Shown here: piece after piece, positions 4,754 to 6,616 of the stretch
Layout of the letters: each line of letters opens with the position of its first letter
Position numbering within the stretch: position 1 is the first letter of the stretch
DNA from: Victivallales bacterium
GTDB taxonomy: Bacteria; Verrucomicrobiota; Lentisphaeria; Oligosphaerales; Oligosphaeraceae
NCBI GenBank assembly: GCA_017615955.1
Contig: JAFZZD010000111.1
Coordinates: 1-6,616 of the forward strand
Direction: 5' to 3'
Length of the DNA: 6,616 nt
Made by a program: the position numbers and the translations under genes
The notes under the pieces: generated by a model
Seen by the model: the letters and a program-made list of their open reading frames with translations, nothing else
Databases searched by the model: none
Told to the model about the DNA's origin: nothing

Positions 4754-6571
4754 TCATTCTGCCAGTTTAAGGAGCATCTGCTGGTATTCCGGCATGAATA
4801 TGTTCCCCAAATGGCTGCCCCTGTCCAGGTATGTGGCCCTGTCGGTGAACACATCCCAGAACCAGTCGTATTCGCCGCGCCCCAGCAGGAAGTCGTTCTC
4901 ATTGTGAACCAGGCGTATCCTGTCATCCTCCCTGATTTGCTTCTCGATGGAGCCGATGCTGTATTTTCTGACCAGGTCCTTGACAGTCTTCACATTTGCA
5001 TCTTCCTTCATTTCTGCAGGAAGCATCACCTTTTCCACATAGTCCGTCCACCTCATGGAGAGCACCTTTGCCAAATCGGCGTCCCTGCCCTCCTCCAGTG
5101 CGTACATACCGTCCTCTGCCCTTGCCATGATCACGTCCACCAACGGCAGCCTCATGAACAGGCCAATCAGGAACTGCGATTCCTCACGGGTCAAAGGAAT
5201 GTTGGTGACTTCTGCGTCTCCACCAAGCACAGCCGCCACACGCAGGAACAGCTGGTGCGCCCTCTCATCCGCATCCTTGCCCCATTTTTCAGGCACGGCG
5301 AAGTATTCGTCTATCTTCCCCAGTGCATAGACTGGATTCTGCGGAGGATTCACCGCGATTATCCTGTTGCATTTGAATGGCATCCCCAATGCGGAAATGA
5401 ACAGCGCGTTCATTGCGCCCAGCGAATACCCCAGGATCGAGCATTCCGCGGCGGCATACTTGGGATGCCGCCGCCCAAAGTCCTCCAGCGCCAACTTTAT
5501 GGCCTCGCCCATGTAGCCCGCCTCCTTGCGTAGATTGCCAGGAAACGCCTGTTCAGGCATTGCACGGAACACCTCTGGATGCATTGTGGAGCTGAAGGCA
5601 ATCACGGACCAACCAGCATTCACATACAACTCCGCCAGTGCGGCAACGCCATTGGCAAGCCTATGACCGCCAAGACCAGGCAGCAAAACCATGATGCGGT
5701 TTTCACGTTTTGCATCGCCCTTTGCCAGCCAGCATGAATAGGGCAGCTTCTTTTTTGCATTTGGCAGCTTTATGTAATGGGTGTATTCCCAATCCAGGAA
5801 GAACTCCGACTTGGGCTTCAACAGCATGAAGCCCAGGCTCTCTTCAGGATTGGCCTCGATGTCAGGCGAAGTGAAGTCCATAGCTTCAGCCTGCCTGCTG
5901 ACCTCGTACGCCGCACGTGTCAGCATATACGTGTCATACTCGCTTCTGAAGAACTGGCGTATCCACTGGCTTTTCTCAATGGCACGTACTGCGGCACAAC
6001 CGCCATTGACATAAAGCGCCTCATCAGGGCATATCCAATTAGGCAGATTGAATGGATAGGCCAGAATACTGCCTATGCAGTCCCTCACATTGCTTGGTCC
6101 AAGAAAAGGCAGATTGAGGAAACATCCTGATCCAATGCCATAATACGCGAAAGTCTGCCCGAAGTCCTCGGCATGTTCCTGGATGCCCCAGTCCTTTGCA
6201 AAGTCACCGAAGCCAAGCACGCCCACGGTGGTGTTTATGCCAAAGCGTTTCGTCTCATCCCAGGCATTGCCGAACTTGCCCTGGAGACAATTGTTCACCA
6301 GCCTCACTGGATACCCGAGGTTCTTTGAGAAATTGACCATTCCACACCTGGCGCAGGAAGGCAGCACAGCACGATAAACGGAGCCGATTGGATACACAAG
6401 ATAGTTGTTGAGGCAGCCATTGAAGCCCTGCCCTACCCGATTGACGCACTCCAGTGGATCAGCCACCGGTGAGACATAGTCCGCCGTACCCGCCGGCGCA
6501 CCAGAAACCGTCTTTGTCGTCGTGCAGGACACCAGCACCAACGCCAGCATCAATAGTATGCAATACCTCAT
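4754..6571 (-). CDS. MlaA/VacJ lipoprotein fused to an alpha/beta hydrolase
   Basis: This is a 605-residue two-domain lipoprotein. Residues 1-16 are a lipoprotein signal with lipobox LVSC (Cys16). Thr at +2 does not retain it in the inner membrane, so outer-membrane anchoring is expected. Residues about 36-225 are an MlaA domain: DPLECVNRVGQGFN (38-51), NLGYPVRLVNNCLQGKFGNA (84-103), RFGINTTVGVLGFGD (109-123), EDFGQTFAYYGIGSG (135-149) and LPFLGPSNVRDCIG (154-167) follow the family's conserved order. MlaA removes mislocalised phospholipids from the outer membrane and passes them to the periplasmic MlaC carrier. Residues about 278-600 are an alpha/beta hydrolase: an oxyanion-type PGLGGH (298-303), a nucleophile elbow GYSLG with Ser383, then Asp560 (NEND) and His587 (RGSHLG) as likely triad members, and a lid-like insertion at about 415-550. 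E. coli MlaA has only about 250 residues, so this is a true fusion with no stop or frame change between the halves. A GAGAGG site at 6582..6577 is five bases before the ATG. The substrate is unknown; a lipid ester is my guess. The MlaA half carries nine cysteines besides Cys16. Confidence 0.88.
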   Translation of the reverse strand: MRYCILLMLALVLVSCTTTKTVSGAPAGTADYVSPVADPLECVNRVGQGFNGCLNNYLVYPIGSVYRAVLPSCARCGMVNFSKNLGYPVRLVNNCLQGKFGNAWDETKRFGINTTVGVLGFGDFAKDWGIQEHAEDFGQTFAYYGIGSGCFLNLPFLGPSNVRDCIGSILAYPFNLPNWICPDEALYVNGGCAAVRAIEKSQWIRQFFRSEYDTYMLTRAAYEVSRQAEAMDFTSPDIEANPEESLGFMLLKPKSEFFLDWEYTHYIKLPNAKKKLPYSCWLAKGDAKRENRIMVLLPGLGGHRLANGVAALAELYVNAGWSVIAFSSTMHPEVFRAMPEQAFPGNLRKEAGYMGEAIKLALEDFGRRHPKYAAAECSILGYSLGAMNALFISALGMPFKCNRIIAVNPPQNPVYALGKIDEYFAVPEKWGKDADERAHQLFLRVAAVLGGDAEVTNIPLTREESQFLIGLFMRLPLVDVIMARAEDGMYALEEGRDADLAKVLSMRWTDYVEKVMLPAEMKEDANVKTVKDLVRKYSIGSIEKQIREDDRIRLVHNENDFLLGRGEYDWFWDVFTDRATYLDRGSHLGNIFMPEYQQMLLKLAE

Positions 6572-6576
6572 CCCGA

Positions 6577-6582
6577 CCTCTC
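6577..6582 (-). promoter_or_regulatory. Shine-Dalgarno of the MlaA-hydrolase gene
   Basis: The minus strand reads GAGAGG five bases before the ATG at 6571. This start gives a complete lipoprotein signal peptide, which confirms it. The remaining bases to the window edge hold no recognisable promoter pair. Confidence 0.65.
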
Positions 6583-6616
6583 AAAAAAGTTGTTAGTTAT
6601 CTGTGGACAGTGAACA

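Noticed and set aside
4642..4926. Minus-strand open frame of 94 codons that starts inside the hydrolase gene and runs through the palindromic element
   Set aside because: It overlaps the hydrolase gene out of frame, has no ribosome site, and its end is simply the repeat DNA read through.
4811..5533. Long plus-strand open frame (240 codons) opposite the hydrolase domain
   Set aside because: It lies fully antisense to a well-supported gene, its product is rich in His, Gln, Cys and Pro with no domain pattern, and it has no convincing ribosome site.
6601..6610. CTGTGGACAG palindrome upstream of the MlaA-hydrolase gene, possible operator
   Set aside because: Only four bases per arm, a single copy, and at the very edge of the window; not enough to call a binding site.

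Overview
The window shows one double-membraned (Gram-negative type) bacterium whose coding sequence is all on the minus strand; read it from right to left. The best taxonomic guess, an inference, is the Lentisphaerota/Victivallales part of the PVC superphylum. Both pseudopilins here have an 'FTLxE' N-terminus preceded by a basic residue instead of the usual glycine, a habit I associate with Lentisphaerota pseudopilins, and an outer-membrane MlaA-type lipoprotein is present. Base composition is moderate (near 50% G+C by eye) and looks uniform.

Right part (6571 to 4754): one 605-codon gene encodes a lipoprotein that fuses an MlaA/VacJ domain (outer-membrane phospholipid trafficking) to a complete-looking alpha/beta-hydrolase domain. 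This fusion is the most interesting feature of the window.

Middle (4753 to 4529): a 225-bp intergenic region. Its right half is a roughly 125-bp element with closely related GC-rich palindromes at both ends (REP/MITE-like). Its left half is AT-rich and leads to the Shine-Dalgarno sequence of the next operon.

Left part (4528 to 1): a tightly packed operon for the accessory part of a type II secretion system or related pseudopilus machine. The order is GspI-like minor pseudopilin, GspJ-like minor pseudopilin, GspK-like tip pseudopilin, GspL (PilM/PilN-like) platform protein, GspM (PilO-like) platform protein, and the start of an unidentified single-membrane-segment protein cut by the window edge. 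Four of the five junctions are 4-bp ATGA stop/start overlaps, which implies translational coupling. The fifth (gspL to gspM) is a 28-bp gap. In the model T2SS, GspI, J and K form the pseudopilus tip, and GspL and M form the inner-membrane platform that couples the cytoplasmic ATPase GspE to the pseudopilus. GspE, GspF, the major pseudopilin GspG and the secretin GspD are not in this window, so they must be encoded elsewhere or beyond the left edge.
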